Origin: Bacteroidales bacterium
GTDB taxonomy: Bacteria > Bacteroidota > Bacteroidia > Bacteroidales > VadinHA17
Reading direction: 5' to 3'
DNA: 64,000 bases
NCBI GenBank assembly: GCA_003142255.1
Contig: PLLO01000003.1
Span: forward strand, 1-64,000
The notes beneath the pieces are model-generated. The model made no database searches. It was given only the letters and a program-made list of their open reading frames with translations, and was not told the DNA's origin. Of this stretch, positions 6,717 to 15,485 are shown in pieces. The translations under genes were made by a program, and so were the position numbers. Every line of letters begins with the position of its first letter. Position 1 is the first letter of the stretch.

Positions 6717-7460
6717 CTACCATTTATACAAATTGCTTTCAATAACTTTATTAATAAGCTGCCGCGATGCATTTCTGATCCCCCTGCCTGCGAGCGTGTT
6801 ATCGAACCCCTGGACACCCTGCCCGAACTCGATCGCGGTTTTTACGCCTGGAATAGGAAGAAGCATCTCAAGACCGAAGACCGAATTTTTTGACATGGCA
6901 ATGCCAACAGTGGAAGTCGTAAGCGGAACCTCCTTCGTGGGCACATCGGTGAATTTAATGTCGATGGCGACCCTGGCAGTTCCCTTGCCCATCTCCATTG
7001 TAAGTCCGCCGCCGACTCCGTAATTCGAATCGGTAATCTTTGTCTTAACTGTTGTTCCGGTTTTCTTTATGCCGAATTCAGTAACGGAGCCGCTGATTAT
7101 ATACCTGACTCCGAGTCCTCTGCATACTTCGAGAAGCTCTTCGTTGGTAAGCTGGTCATAAGAGTACTTCATCTCGTCTATCTTGGCTGCCAACATCGTC
7201 CTGTCGATCAGTATGAATCTTTTTGATTCCACCAGAGCTGACTGGAACATTGTTGTTGCCGCTCTTCCAAGCACATCAGATTCAAAAAAGCTTTCATTTG
7301 TAAAATCGATCACCGTTACCTTTGGTTCATTTCCCGTGGGGGTGTACTCAGGTATCGGGATGACAACATTATCATCGTCTTTCTCCTGTGCAAGCACGGG
7401 TTGGAAGATTAAGAAGGCGATTAAGAAGCTTAATGAAGTAGAATAAATTTTTTGTCTCAT
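6717..7460 (-). CDS. CsgG/HfaB-family outer-membrane secretion protein
   Basis: This 247-residue protein belongs to the CsgG family, whose best-known member forms the nonameric outer-membrane pore that exports curli subunits. Visible features are a signal peptide (1-24, ending VLAQ) and the hallmark region from about residue 47: VTVIDFTN, then LGRAATTMFQSALVESKRFILIDR, and GVRYIISGSVTEF. The beta-hairpin region that forms the pore follows (about 135-190). The protein ends with a conserved helix (LINKVIESNLYKW). There is no Cys after the signal peptide, so it is not lipidated as E. coli CsgG is. No curlin repeats, CsgE or CsgF are seen nearby, so the substrate is unknown. It is the first gene of a four-gene operon. 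Confidence 0.88.
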   Translation of the reverse strand: MRQKIYSTSLSFLIAFLIFQPVLAQEKDDDNVVIPIPEYTPTGNEPKVTVIDFTNESFFESDVLGRAATTMFQSALVESKRFILIDRTMLAAKIDEMKYSYDQLTNEELLEVCRGLGVRYIISGSVTEFGIKKTGTTVKTKITDSNYGVGGGLTMEMGKGTARVAIDIKFTDVPTKEVPLTTSTVGIAMSKNSVFGLEMLLPIPGVKTAIEFGQGVQGFDNTLAGRGIRNASRQLINKVIESNLYKW

Positions 7461-7719
7461 CTTAAAAGAATATCAAACCGGCTGCAAATCCCGAACTATA
7501 AAAAACTCATTTTGAACTATTCTTCAGAATGTAATTTCTGTCTGTTACAAAACTATTTTCAGAATATGTTGAAGAGCCTCAGGTTTTATGCTGATAAATT
7601 TAACAATAAAATACGACTTTGTTCAATATTATAAAACAATTCTGAAGAAAATATTTCACCGTGAAACTGACTTTTCAGGTCACATCTTTTCCGGTTTCAA
7701 TGACTGCTGAATCAATCTG

Positions 7720-10503
7720 TCATTGAGCTGTTTTGGGAAGCATTACAAACTCAAAATAATTATCAAGAAAAACCTTGTTTGCCATTTCCTGAATCTTCTT
7801 GCCGTCGAGGTTCTTGTAGATTTCTGTCGAGTTTTCCGGCAAAGGAGTATAAATGCCATTGTTGATATAACACTTTACCCGGTCCATTATATAATCGTTT
7901 GTCTTCATCCTCTCTGCATCTTCCTTCAGGAAATTCTCACGGGTCATGTTCACCTCTTCTTCGGTGACACCCTTTGTCTTGATATTATAAAGCTCATCGA
8001 GCACTAATCCCCTCAGGTAATCAGCCCTCTCGGGAGCACAGGTGAAGTTCATCGCTATCTTATAAGTTTGTGCAGGTCGTGCATTTGTAGCAGCCGAAAC
8101 ACTTACTCCATAGGTACCGCCCTCTTTTTCCCTGATTGAGGTTACGTACCTCATGTTCAGGATGTACCTGAGAGCATTTATATATTCAATATTCTCTGGA
8201 GTGTAGGGAAAATCGCCATAGAAATATACATAATTCATAGCCTTCGGATCCTTCATTTCAACATAGATCTTTTTGACGAAATGTTCCTTTTTTGGCCATA
8301 GTTTGTAATCAATCCAGGATTCCTTGCGGCCAAAATCGGGAATTGAACCGATATATTTTTCGATCAGCGGAATTAGTTTTACAGTATCTATGTTTCCGAC
8401 AAAAACGAAATAAAAATCACCGGCATTCTTATAGCGGTCATTAGCAATTGAATAAGCTTTTTCAATATTCATTCTGTCGTAGAAGTCAGTATTTTGAAGG
8501 ACAGTCCGCGGACTATAATTGGTGAGCAGCATCGAAAGCGTATCTGAAAATACAGCGTTTGGATTAGCATTCCTGTTTGCCAGGCTGGCCTTGTTTCTTT
8601 GGATTGAAGATTTTAAAATCTCGTCATCATGCCGTACAGGCGTAAATTCCAGATAGAAAAGCTGAAGCATCGTTTCAATATCTTTGACTGAAGAAGATCC
8701 GTATATTCCTTCTTCCAGTTCTGTTATTATAGCGCCAGCATTCGCATTTTTTCCGGCCAGAAACTTCCTGAGATCCTGATATGAAAAGTCACCAAATCCG
8801 CACATGTTCTTTGCAGTGGCTGCAAGGAATGCAGAAGGCAGATCTCCTGTTGCAACAAGTGAATTGCCACCATAGCTGACAGCATGCAGTTGGATTTCAT
8901 CAGCTTTGTTGTTGGTGTATTTAAGGTAAACTTTGGCACCATTTGCAAGAGTAAGTTCCGTACCGTCAAATTCTTTGATGTACTCATTCCTGACGACCGG
9001 CGATCCTTTCAATTCATCTTTTATAAGAGATGTTGGGAGAACCTTATCGATATAGGGCTCAATTTGTGATTTATTAACCTCGTCCCTGGCAGCTATTAAT
9101 TCATTTTCTGAAGGTATTTTCACTCCCTCTTTTACAGGACCAGTGACAACGATGACTTGATTTTCATCAGTTATCCACTCTTTTGGAAGAGAGTTCACCT
9201 GTTCAAGTGTCACGGTCGGCAGAAAACTTTTTGCCAGTTCATAAGTGTAAGAAATGCCAGGTGCTGGATTGCCGGAAGTGAAATTGCTTATGTACTCATA
9301 TACAATGGAGGAAGAGAGACGTTTTTCTCTTTCATTATAAGAATTCTCATATGATGAAAGCAATCTTTTTTTCGCCCGTTCCAGCTCGCCTGCTGTAAAC
9401 CCGAACCTTTTAACTCTTTCATTCTCCGTCAGAGCAGCTTTGAAAGACCTTACCGGATCGGCGGTCAGGGCATTGACATACATAACATAGCAATCCTGGT
9501 ACTTTGTAAGGGAACTATATCCTGAGTATGCCGATAACATTGGCGGATTCTCCTTCTGAATCAATTCATTGAACCTGTCTGAAAGCATCATGTTATAAAG
9601 ATTATTTACTAGCCTTTGCCTGTAATAATTCAGATCCTTTACTTCAACACCGGGATGCTTTATATATAACTGGATTGATAAATTCTGTGCCTCCTTGTCA
9701 GTTGCAATTGTCACAAGAAGATCTTTATTATCCTTTACTATCGTTTTTGCATCTTCAGGTTTCTTTTTGTTCTCAGGGATATCGGAGAAGAGCTTTTCAA
9801 TTTTTTTTCTGATTGCTTCTCTGTCGATATCACCCACAACTACAACAGCCTGGAGATCGGGCCTGTACCATTTTTTATAATAGCTGCGCAGGAAATCGGG
9901 AGCTGCATTATCAATTACATTAACTTCTCCAATGACATTGTGATTGGCATATTTTGAACCTGCGTAAAGGACAGGATTCGTGATCTTACTCATCCTGAGG
10001 CCTGAACCTCCGCCTGTCCGCCATTCTTCATGTATGACTCCTCTTTCCTTGTTGATCTCAGCATCGGAATATGTAACGTTTGAGGCCCATTCGCGAAGAA
10101 CGAGAAGCGAGGAATCAATACATCCTTCCCTTAAAGTGGGTACATCGTTCAGGGTATAAACAGTCATGGCGCTGGAAGTACCTGCATTTAACCCTTTCCC
10201 AAACGACACACCGATTGATTGCAGGTAATTCAGAATTCCTTTATCGGGGAAAGCTTTGGTGCCGTTAAAAGCCATATGCTCGCAGAAATGAGCCAGACCA
10301 TTCTGGTCTTCATTCTCATTAATTGCACCGGCGTTTTCCACAAGGTAAAACATGGCACGCTCTTTCGGCAAAATGTTCTTTTGAATATAATAAGTCAGCC
10401 CGTTATCGAGCTTTCCATACAGAACATCAGGATTCAGAGGGACGACTTGTCCATACAGCGAAGTCATCCCGATCATCAGAAGCAGAGAGAAGAAAGTTTT
10501 CAT
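7720..10503 (-). CDS. Secreted M16 (pitrilysin-like) zinc metallopeptidase
   Basis: This 927-residue protein has a signal peptide (1-19). The first M16 domain carries the inverted zinc motif HxxEH (HFCEH, residues 72-76), with the distal acidic ligand expected in the NKERGVIHEEWR segment. Inactive M16C-type domains follow: a central one around 185-370 and another starting near 690, as in two-domain pitrilysins that close like a clam around short peptides. The signal peptide places it in the periplasm or outside the cell. The gene stands alone, about 260 bases from the CsgG operon and divergent from the GH97 gene. The start is an ATG that fits the signal peptide. Confidence 0.93.
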   Translation of the reverse strand: MKTFFSLLLMIGMTSLYGQVVPLNPDVLYGKLDNGLTYYIQKNILPKERAMFYLVENAGAINENEDQNGLAHFCEHMAFNGTKAFPDKGILNYLQSIGVSFGKGLNAGTSSAMTVYTLNDVPTLREGCIDSSLLVLREWASNVTYSDAEINKERGVIHEEWRTGGGSGLRMSKITNPVLYAGSKYANHNVIGEVNVIDNAAPDFLRSYYKKWYRPDLQAVVVVGDIDREAIRKKIEKLFSDIPENKKKPEDAKTIVKDNKDLLVTIATDKEAQNLSIQLYIKHPGVEVKDLNYYRQRLVNNLYNMMLSDRFNELIQKENPPMLSAYSGYSSLTKYQDCYVMYVNALTADPVRSFKAALTENERVKRFGFTAGELERAKKRLLSSYENSYNEREKRLSSSIVYEYISNFTSGNPAPGISYTYELAKSFLPTVTLEQVNSLPKEWITDENQVIVVTGPVKEGVKIPSENELIAARDEVNKSQIEPYIDKVLPTSLIKDELKGSPVVRNEYIKEFDGTELTLANGAKVYLKYTNNKADEIQLHAVSYGGNSLVATGDLPSAFLAATAKNMCGFGDFSYQDLRKFLAGKNANAGAIITELEEGIYGSSSVKDIETMLQLFYLEFTPVRHDDEILKSSIQRNKASLANRNANPNAVFSDTLSMLLTNYSPRTVLQNTDFYDRMNIEKAYSIANDRYKNAGDFYFVFVGNIDTVKLIPLIEKYIGSIPDFGRKESWIDYKLWPKKEHFVKKIYVEMKDPKAMNYVYFYGDFPYTPENIEYINALRYILNMRYVTSIREKEGGTYGVSVSAATNARPAQTYKIAMNFTCAPERADYLRGLVLDELYNIKTKGVTEEEVNMTRENFLKEDAERMKTNDYIMDRVKCYINNGIYTPLPENSTEIYKNLDGKKIQEMANKVFLDNYFEFVMLPKTAQ

Positions 10504-10941
10504 TTGTTTTATTTTAAGGGTGAAGAATAATATTAAAAGAGTTCATGATTCGTAGTGAATGGTACCCGTGCACCGTGTACCATAAAAACCCTTGCCTTAC
10601 TTATGCCAAGGCCCCGTCAGTCACATAGGCAAATAACAGAAAACACGACGAAACTAATAGTATTATTATATTGTTATGCTTATGCCTGACTAAGCCTTTC
10701 ACCTTATCTAATAAAATTAAATAAAATAAATCAATTAAGAAAGTTTCTGACGGGGAAAAAATGAACATTGCAATTATTTCTCCTCCGGCTCACTTGTTGC
10801 GGGTTTGCAATGAGCATATGCTTCAGGCTTTCTCGCATTTATCCGACAAATTGACTGGACTGGATCAATTCCCGTTGAATTATTATTACTTTCAGCATTT
10901 CAATCCTGGATTATTTAGAAATACTTCAATCGAGAAAAGAG
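10504..10941. other. Intergenic region between divergent peptidase and GH97 genes
   Basis: This gap of about 440 bases must hold the divergent promoters. It contains a short inverted motif (ggtacccgtgcaccgtgtacc near 10560) and a cttgcc/ggcaag-like pair near 10590-10612. No RNA gene is recognised. An open frame at 10761-10985 runs into the GH97 gene and is not supported. Confidence 0.4.
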
Positions 10942-12885
10942 ATGAAAAGAATTGCAATTTTCCTGATCATGTCCTTTGCCTGTAGTGGATCATTAATCAT
11001 TTCACAGGACGTACAGGTGAAATCGCCCGATGGTCGGATTCAAATCAATGTCAGCAACAGCGAAATGCTTACATATTCAATTACTTACAATGGAAAGGCA
11101 ATTATAAATCAGTCATCGATGGGATTCGAGCTTAAGAACGAACAACCAATGAAGGGTGACTTTCTGATCACCGGTCAATCAACAAAAAGCGTTAATGAGA
11201 CATGGAAGCCCGTGGTGAGATCGAAGCATGCTGAAATAGCCAATAATTATAACGAGCTGCAACTGCTGCTGAAAGAAAAAAATGCGCCGATGCGGCAGAT
11301 GGAGCTTTTTGTGAGGGCTTATAACGACGGAGCCGCATTCAGGTACAAGCTGTCGAGGGCGGCAAGTATCGGCGATCGCCAGATCACAAAAGAGCTGACT
11401 ACTTTTTCTATCCCCGGCGATCCGAAAGCCTGGATTGTGGAATACCCGAAGGGATATTCTTCATCAAATGAAGCGGAGTTTTTTGATCATCCGCTGAGCT
11501 ACCTCACCGAAAAATCAATTGCAGGAATGCCTCTGCTGATGGAGTACGGAAATAACTGCTGGGTCGCGATAACCGAGGCAAAGATCGACAACTATGCAGC
11601 ATTTTATATAGGTACAAACGGAAATGCCTGCCAGCTTTCGACTAAGCTGGTGCCTCTTCCCGGAGAAGAGGAGAATGGCGTTAAGGTTCGTTTCAGCGAC
11701 GAGGTTTATTCTCCCTGGCGCGTTCTGATAATAGGAGAGACCCCGGGAACTCTTATCGAATCAGAGATAATTCAAAACCTGAACGATCCGTGTGTGATCG
11801 CGGATCCTTCGTGGATAAAACCGGGGATGAGCGCATGGGACAACTGGTGGAGCGGCGAGGTGAAGATGGAGATGCCTGTAATTAAGCAGTACATCGATCT
11901 TGCATCGGCAATGAGATGGCCTTACATGCTGGTTGACTGGCAGTGGTACGGGAAATTCAATTCTCCTGATGCTGATATCACAAAATGGGCGCCCCAGATA
12001 AGCATGCCGGAGATTATCCAGTATGCCGCGAGCAAAAATGTGAAGATAATAGTCTGGCTCTATTCCAGTGATGTAAACAGGAACGCAGCCTTCAGGAAGG
12101 CGTTTCCGCTTTACCGGGAATGGGGAGTGGCGGGCATCAAGATCGACTTCATGGACCGCGACGATCAGCAGATGGTTAACTGGTATCACGACATAATAAA
12201 ATGTGCTGCTGAGAATCATCTTCTTGTCGATTTTCACGGAGCATACAAGCCTGACGGGATCATTCGCACCTGGCCCAATATGATCACCAGGGAGGGAGTG
12301 ATGGGCAACGAATATTACAAGTTTTCGAACAAGATGAGCCCTGAGCATAACGTAAAGCTGGCATTTACAAGGATGCTTGCCGGACAGATGGATTACACAC
12401 CGGGTGGATTTATGAATGTCACAAAAGCACAGTTTAAGCAGCAGACACCAGCACTGGTCTGGAATACCAGGGCAGCCGAGCTGTCGAAATTCGTGATTTA
12501 CGAGAGTCCGCTTACGGTGGTATGCGATCATCCTGATCATATACTGAATCAGCCGGGAGCCGATTTCCTGAAGATGGTGCCGACAGTGTGGGACGACATA
12601 AAGTTTCTGGGAGGATATCCCGGCGATTATGTGGCACTTGCAAAGAGAAGCGGCGACAGATGGTTCGTCGGGGTGATGAATGATACTATAGGAAAGACAG
12701 TAACTATAAAGCTCGATTTTCTGCAAAAGGGAAAATATGTGATGATAAGCTGGTCCGACACTAAGAACTCGGACAAGGTCCCGGCAGAGCTGAAGAAATC
12801 GGAGCAGAAGGTCATTCCGTCTGACATAGTAAAGGTTACAATGGCTAAGAACGGAGGCCGGGTAATGGTGATAAGGCCTGAATGA
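10942..12885 (+). CDS. Glycoside hydrolase family 97 (alpha-glucosidase/alpha-galactosidase type)
   Basis: This 647-residue exported enzyme has a signal peptide (about 1-21). The N-terminal super-beta-sandwich of GH97 (about 22-275; VQVKSPDGRIQINV opening) is followed by a TIM barrel (about 280-560) and a C-terminal beta domain. The barrel carries WIKPGMSAWDNWWSG, MLVDWQWYG and the GIKIDFMDRDDQ segment near residue 400. In this family the retaining alpha-galactosidase type has an Asp nucleophile at this strand, where inverting SusB-type enzymes have Gly. The Asp seen here therefore suggests a retaining enzyme, by inference. REGVMGNEYYKF holds further conserved acidic residues. No SusC/SusD genes are adjacent, so it is not in a visible polysaccharide utilisation locus. 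A purine-rich stretch (gagaaaagag) precedes the ATG. Confidence 0.93.
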   Translation: MKRIAIFLIMSFACSGSLIISQDVQVKSPDGRIQINVSNSEMLTYSITYNGKAIINQSSMGFELKNEQPMKGDFLITGQSTKSVNETWKPVVRSKHAEIANNYNELQLLLKEKNAPMRQMELFVRAYNDGAAFRYKLSRAASIGDRQITKELTTFSIPGDPKAWIVEYPKGYSSSNEAEFFDHPLSYLTEKSIAGMPLLMEYGNNCWVAITEAKIDNYAAFYIGTNGNACQLSTKLVPLPGEEENGVKVRFSDEVYSPWRVLIIGETPGTLIESEIIQNLNDPCVIADPSWIKPGMSAWDNWWSGEVKMEMPVIKQYIDLASAMRWPYMLVDWQWYGKFNSPDADITKWAPQISMPEIIQYAASKNVKIIVWLYSSDVNRNAAFRKAFPLYREWGVAGIKIDFMDRDDQQMVNWYHDIIKCAAENHLLVDFHGAYKPDGIIRTWPNMITREGVMGNEYYKFSNKMSPEHNVKLAFTRMLAGQMDYTPGGFMNVTKAQFKQQTPALVWNTRAAELSKFVIYESPLTVVCDHPDHILNQPGADFLKMVPTVWDDIKFLGGYPGDYVALAKRSGDRWFVGVMNDTIGKTVTIKLDFLQKGKYVMISWSDTKNSDKVPAELKKSEQKVIPSDIVKVTMAKNGGRVMVIRPE

Positions 12886-12927
12886 ACAGGCAGTTTTTCA
12901 TTCCCGTTGATTTTATCAAAATTAATT

Positions 12928-12956
12928 TTGAATAAATAAAATTTCGTTTACTTTTG
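12928..12956 (+). promoter_or_regulatory. Bacteroidota-type promoter of tRNA-Asp
   Basis: TTG at 12928-12930 and TACTTTTG at 12949-12956 are separated by 18 bases. They match the -33 TTG and -7 TAnnTTTG boxes of the primary sigma factor in this phylum. The -7 box ends 16 bases before the tRNA. Confidence 0.75.
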
Positions 12957-12972
12957 CAACTCGATAAATGTT

Positions 12973-13046
12973 GGTGCGGTAGTTCAGTTGGTTAGAATAA
13001 CGGCCTGTCACGCCGTGGGTCGCGGGTTCGAGTCCCGTCCGCACCG
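12973..13046 (+). tRNA. tRNA-Asp (GTC)
   Basis: The 74-base sequence folds as a full cloverleaf: acceptor stem GGTGCGG/CCGCACC, anticodon GTC at 13007-13009 in the loop ctGTCac, T-arm GGGTTCGAGTCCC, and discriminator G at 13046. The CCA end is not encoded. GTC reads the aspartate codons. Confidence 0.97.
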
Positions 13047-13056
13047 CAAACACCAC

Positions 13057-13083
13057 AAAACCCGATGAGCAATCATCGGGTTT
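13057..13083 (+). terminator. tRNA-Asp terminator
   Basis: aaacccgatga and tcatcgggttt form an 11-bp stem closed by a gcaa tetraloop right after the tRNA, followed by a T-rich stretch. Confidence 0.8.
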
Positions 13084-13143
13084 ATTGTTTTCCGGAACTC
13101 GTTGGAAACTTGTTTCCATAAGAGTGACGGAAAACAATAAACC
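13079..13143. repeat. Cruciform-type palindrome downstream of tRNA-Asp
   Basis: The 16-base arms at 13079-13094 and 13128-13143 are perfect inverted repeats. Between them a second stem, tggaaac (13103-13109) and gtttcca (13112-13118), is nested. The left arm overlaps the tRNA terminator. Confidence 0.7.
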
Positions 13144-13155
13144 ATTTGCTGCGAT

Positions 13156-13382
13156 AGCAGCAATGGTTTTGTGGGGCTTGCAAGGTAACCCGTGGAGGAA
13201 AGGGTCCGCGAGTTACGCGAAGCAGGAACGAGCAATCCCGGCCCTTCAGCAGCAATGGTTTTGTGGGGCTTGCAAGGTAACCCGCGGAGGAAAGAATCCG
13301 ATCGGCTGAAAGACGATCAATCCCGTGGTTAGCAGACTTCATAATGAAAGAATCCGATCGGCTGAAAAACGATCAATCCCGT
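13156..13382. repeat. Two interleaved direct-repeat pairs
   Basis: A 47-base segment at 13156-13202 recurs with few changes at 13248-13294 (offset 92). A second segment of about 37 bases at 13290-13326 recurs at 13346-13382. The short open frames through this patch follow the repeats and are not credible genes. Confidence 0.75.
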
Positions 13383-13391
13383 CAGGATATC

Positions 13392-13790
13392 TCAATAACA
13401 ACTTTTAATATTATCGATCATTATAAATTCGATGGGGATATCAAAAGCCGTCGAAATAGACTCGCCGCGATCCAGTAAATCGTCGTCGTCGTTTTCGATA
13501 TACCATTTAATGACGAGCTCTTTCGATTGCTGCTTGACCTGCGAAAGTCTTCTGAGGATAGAAGTAAGAATTATTGTATTAAAGCTATTCAGATATTCCA
13601 GTGCAATAATGACCTGAGTCGTTTTAACAGGATTGAGAAGGTAAACATCAATCCAATTGGTTATTTGTTCAGGAACCTTTCTCAGGTTTTCATCTATCGC
13701 CCGTCCTGATACCTTAATAATTCCTTCAGGATTAAGAAGAACATCAGGACTCTTATCAGTAGGTAAAATATGAACTTCTTCGATTTTCAT
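13392..13790 (-). CDS. SiaC-family regulatory phosphoprotein (DUF1987), orphan copy
   Basis: This 132-residue protein is of the DUF1987/SiaC family. In Pseudomonas, SiaC is phosphorylated by SiaB and, when unphosphorylated, activates the diguanylate cyclase SiaD. Seen here are the family outline: an N-terminal strand, LNPEGIIKVSGRAI (compare TEGVFEIKGRSI in the paralogue at 33878), a central ALEYLNSFNTIILTSILRRL region, and the acidic VIKWYIENDDDDLLDRGE segment. The paralogue has an NTSSSK string at the expected phosphorylation site; here it is NSFNTI, so the modified residue may differ. It has no SiaB next to it and could be an output partner for the SiaB at 33281. Confidence 0.85.
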   Translation of the reverse strand: MKIEEVHILPTDKSPDVLLNPEGIIKVSGRAIDENLRKVPEQITNWIDVYLLNPVKTTQVIIALEYLNSFNTIILTSILRRLSQVKQQSKELVIKWYIENDDDDLLDRGESISTAFDIPIEFIMIDNIKSCY

Positions 13791-13892
13791 TTCTTTAATT
13801 ATAATGTTGATTTTACCCTGTTGTTGAATGAAATATTAAAACTGCTTGAACATCAAATTTCATAAATATACTTCAATTAAACAAACTATTAA

Positions 13893-14162
13893 TCAGTTAT
13901 AAACAGGCGGGAATATTTTGAGGCACTTTTTACCTGCTCCTGATTTATCTTCCGGATTATTTTTTTCAGACCTCTTATTTCTGATATTTCTTATAATGCT
14001 GAGTATCAGAAAAGCTATACAGATACCTGTAATGACGCCGATTGTTAAAGACAATATTATCAGTGAAACAGGTTTGACAGCATAAAAGAGCAATGCTGTT
14101 AATATTAAGCATATAATTACTGCCAGAAATGATACAACGATTATTAAAGTTTTATTCTTCAT
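13893..14162 (-). CDS. Small two-helix membrane protein
   Basis: This 89-residue protein has two hydrophobic segments (about 5-28 and 32-58) and a basic, soluble C-terminal tail (RNIRNKRSEKNNPEDKSGAGKK). This layout is like LapA-type small inner-membrane proteins, but the similarity is one of shape only. It has an ATG start and about 100 bases of AT-rich sequence on either side. The function is unknown. Confidence 0.6.
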   Translation of the reverse strand: MKNKTLIIVVSFLAVIICLILTALLFYAVKPVSLIILSLTIGVITGICIAFLILSIIRNIRNKRSEKNNPEDKSGAGKKCLKIFPPVYN

Positions 14163-14287
14163 CTTTTAGAAGGTTATTGCCGAAGCCGGACTGGTTATTG
14201 AAATGATTAAATATAGTTCTGATATATCAGGCTAAATTAAACAATTCAATAAAGATAAAGAGTAATTTTATTTAAAACTATAATAAA

Positions 14288-14503
14288 TTAAGAAGAGGGT
14301 TCCGACTCGGTATCAACTTCAAGATCAAGCTCATGCTCCTGCTCCTGCTCCTTCCTTTCTGTATCCTTAGAAATTCTCTTTGCAATTGCCCTGTTGAATT
14401 CCTCAGCCTGTACATCCCTTTTAAGAGAGTACTTTTCCCTGCGATTAACAGCAGCTATTAAATTTTCTTCTTTTACAAGCGGAATAGTTATCTCATCTTT
14501 CAT
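14288..14503 (-). CDS. Small charged protein of unknown function
   Basis: This 71-residue protein is started at the ATG at 14503, which gives MKDEITIPLVKEENL; an ATG 11 codons upstream is also open. The protein is highly charged, with a helical middle (VQAEEFNRAIAKRISKDTERK) and an acidic tail made of Glu, Gln, Asp and Ser. The tail is encoded by a low-complexity gctcctgctcct-like run. No family is recognised. Confidence 0.5.
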   Translation of the reverse strand: MKDEITIPLVKEENLIAAVNRREKYSLKRDVQAEEFNRAIAKRISKDTERKEQEQEHELDLEVDTESEPSS

Positions 14504-14656
14504 AATACAATGATTTAAATTAATCGTACTAAGCATTCCTGATCAGTCGGACAAGGACCCTGCTTTGCAGGTTTTATTGGCATTTTTAAAAGTCCGGATA
14601 TCGATTTGTTTCAGGGGGCAAAGATACTAAAAAGTACGGTGCGAAATACAAATGCC

Positions 14657-14830
14657 TTATTTCTTCGTTTCCGGATGAATATAAATTACATCCTCCTTCA
14701 TTTTAACCACCTTCTCCTTTTCTACGTGATTTGCAATCAGCACACCGATGGTGATCAAAATCGCAAGGACTAGAAATATAAGGAAAGGCGGACTTTTTAG
14801 CAATTCCAGAAGGAATGAATTCTTTTTCAT
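14657..14830 (-). CDS. Small single-pass membrane protein, 57 residues
   Basis: This short gene is easy to miss. The ATG at 14830 opens a 57-codon frame ending in TAA at 14657-14659. The protein begins MKKNSFLLELLKSPPFLIFL, continues through one membrane helix (about 15-33) and ends with a charged tail (HVEKEKVVKMKEDVIYIHPETKK). It follows the rsmD gene by about 106 bases on the same strand. The clean basic-hydrophobic-charged layout supports a real gene. The function is unknown. Confidence 0.6.
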   Translation of the reverse strand: MKKNSFLLELLKSPPFLIFLVLAILITIGVLIANHVEKEKVVKMKEDVIYIHPETKK

Positions 14831-14936
14831 ACGGGCAGGATATTGAATGAAACAAGTTAGCAGGTATAAATTTATTAAACAACATCATATAAAGCAAATA
14901 TTTTATATGACATTTATTACCAGTGCCTTCAGTATA

Positions 14937-15485
14937 TTAACCTGCTTTAACTGCTGGTCTGAAGAAACTGAAGTTTACTCCACCGTAATTACGATGCTCA
15001 AAAAACAGATTGTGACCTCCGAAGCTCATGTCCCTCGGATGCTCAAGGATAAAAAACCCGTCTTCTTTAATTATGCCTGAGCCGGCGACAAGGTCCGGTA
15101 TCTCCTTAAGCCATGAAAGTTCGTAGGGGGGATCAGCAAAAACGATATCATACTTTGCCGTGCACGTCTTCAGGTATGCTTTAACATCAATATGAATCGC
15201 CTTTATGTTGCTGAATTCAAGCTCTCTGATGATCTTCCTGATCCCTGCAATGTGTTTAATATCCTTTTCGACAAGATGAATCTCCTTTGCTCCGCGGGAA
15301 GCAAATTCATAGCTTATGCACCCGGTTCCGGAGAAAAGATCAAGCACTGTAATATCTTCAAAATCAACCCTGTTGCTCAGGATATTGAAGAGCCCCTCCC
15401 GTGCAAAATCGGTTGTAGGCCTTGCCCTGAGACCTGACGGTGGAGTGATCCGCCTTCCTCTGTATCTTCCTCCGATTATTCGCAA
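14937..15485 (-). CDS. rsmD: 16S rRNA (guanine966-N2)-methyltransferase RsmD
   Basis: This 182-residue enzyme methylates the N2 of G966 in 16S rRNA in the assembled 30S subunit, using S-adenosylmethionine. The hallmark start MRIIGGRYRGRRI, the cofactor-binding VLDLFSGTGCISYE (about 48-61) and the catalytic DPPY motif (about 119-122) are all present. The start is TTG: the N-terminus matches the family exactly and the upstream frame is closed by a stop before any ATG. It overlaps the end of the DUF3822 gene by 10 bases, indicating coupled translation. Confidence 0.95.
   Translation of the reverse strand: MRIIGGRYRGRRITPPSGLRARPTTDFAREGLFNILSNRVDFEDITVLDLFSGTGCISYEFASRGAKEIHLVEKDIKHIAGIRKIIRELEFSNIKAIHIDVKAYLKTCTAKYDIVFADPPYELSWLKEIPDLVAGSGIIKEDGFFILEHPRDMSFGGHNLFFEHRNYGGVNFSFFRPAVKAG

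Noticed and set aside
10761-10985. 74-residue open frame before the GH97 gene
   Set aside because: It overlaps the GH97 start by 44 bases, has no family resemblance and lies in a probable promoter region.
11761-12726. 321-residue minus-strand open frame
   Set aside because: It lies entirely antisense to the GH97 gene, and its composition (many His, Cys, Arg) is that of a shadow frame.
13008-13342. Short frames in both directions after tRNA-Asp
   Set aside because: They follow the direct repeats and partly cover the tRNA; repeated peptide sequence without domain features.
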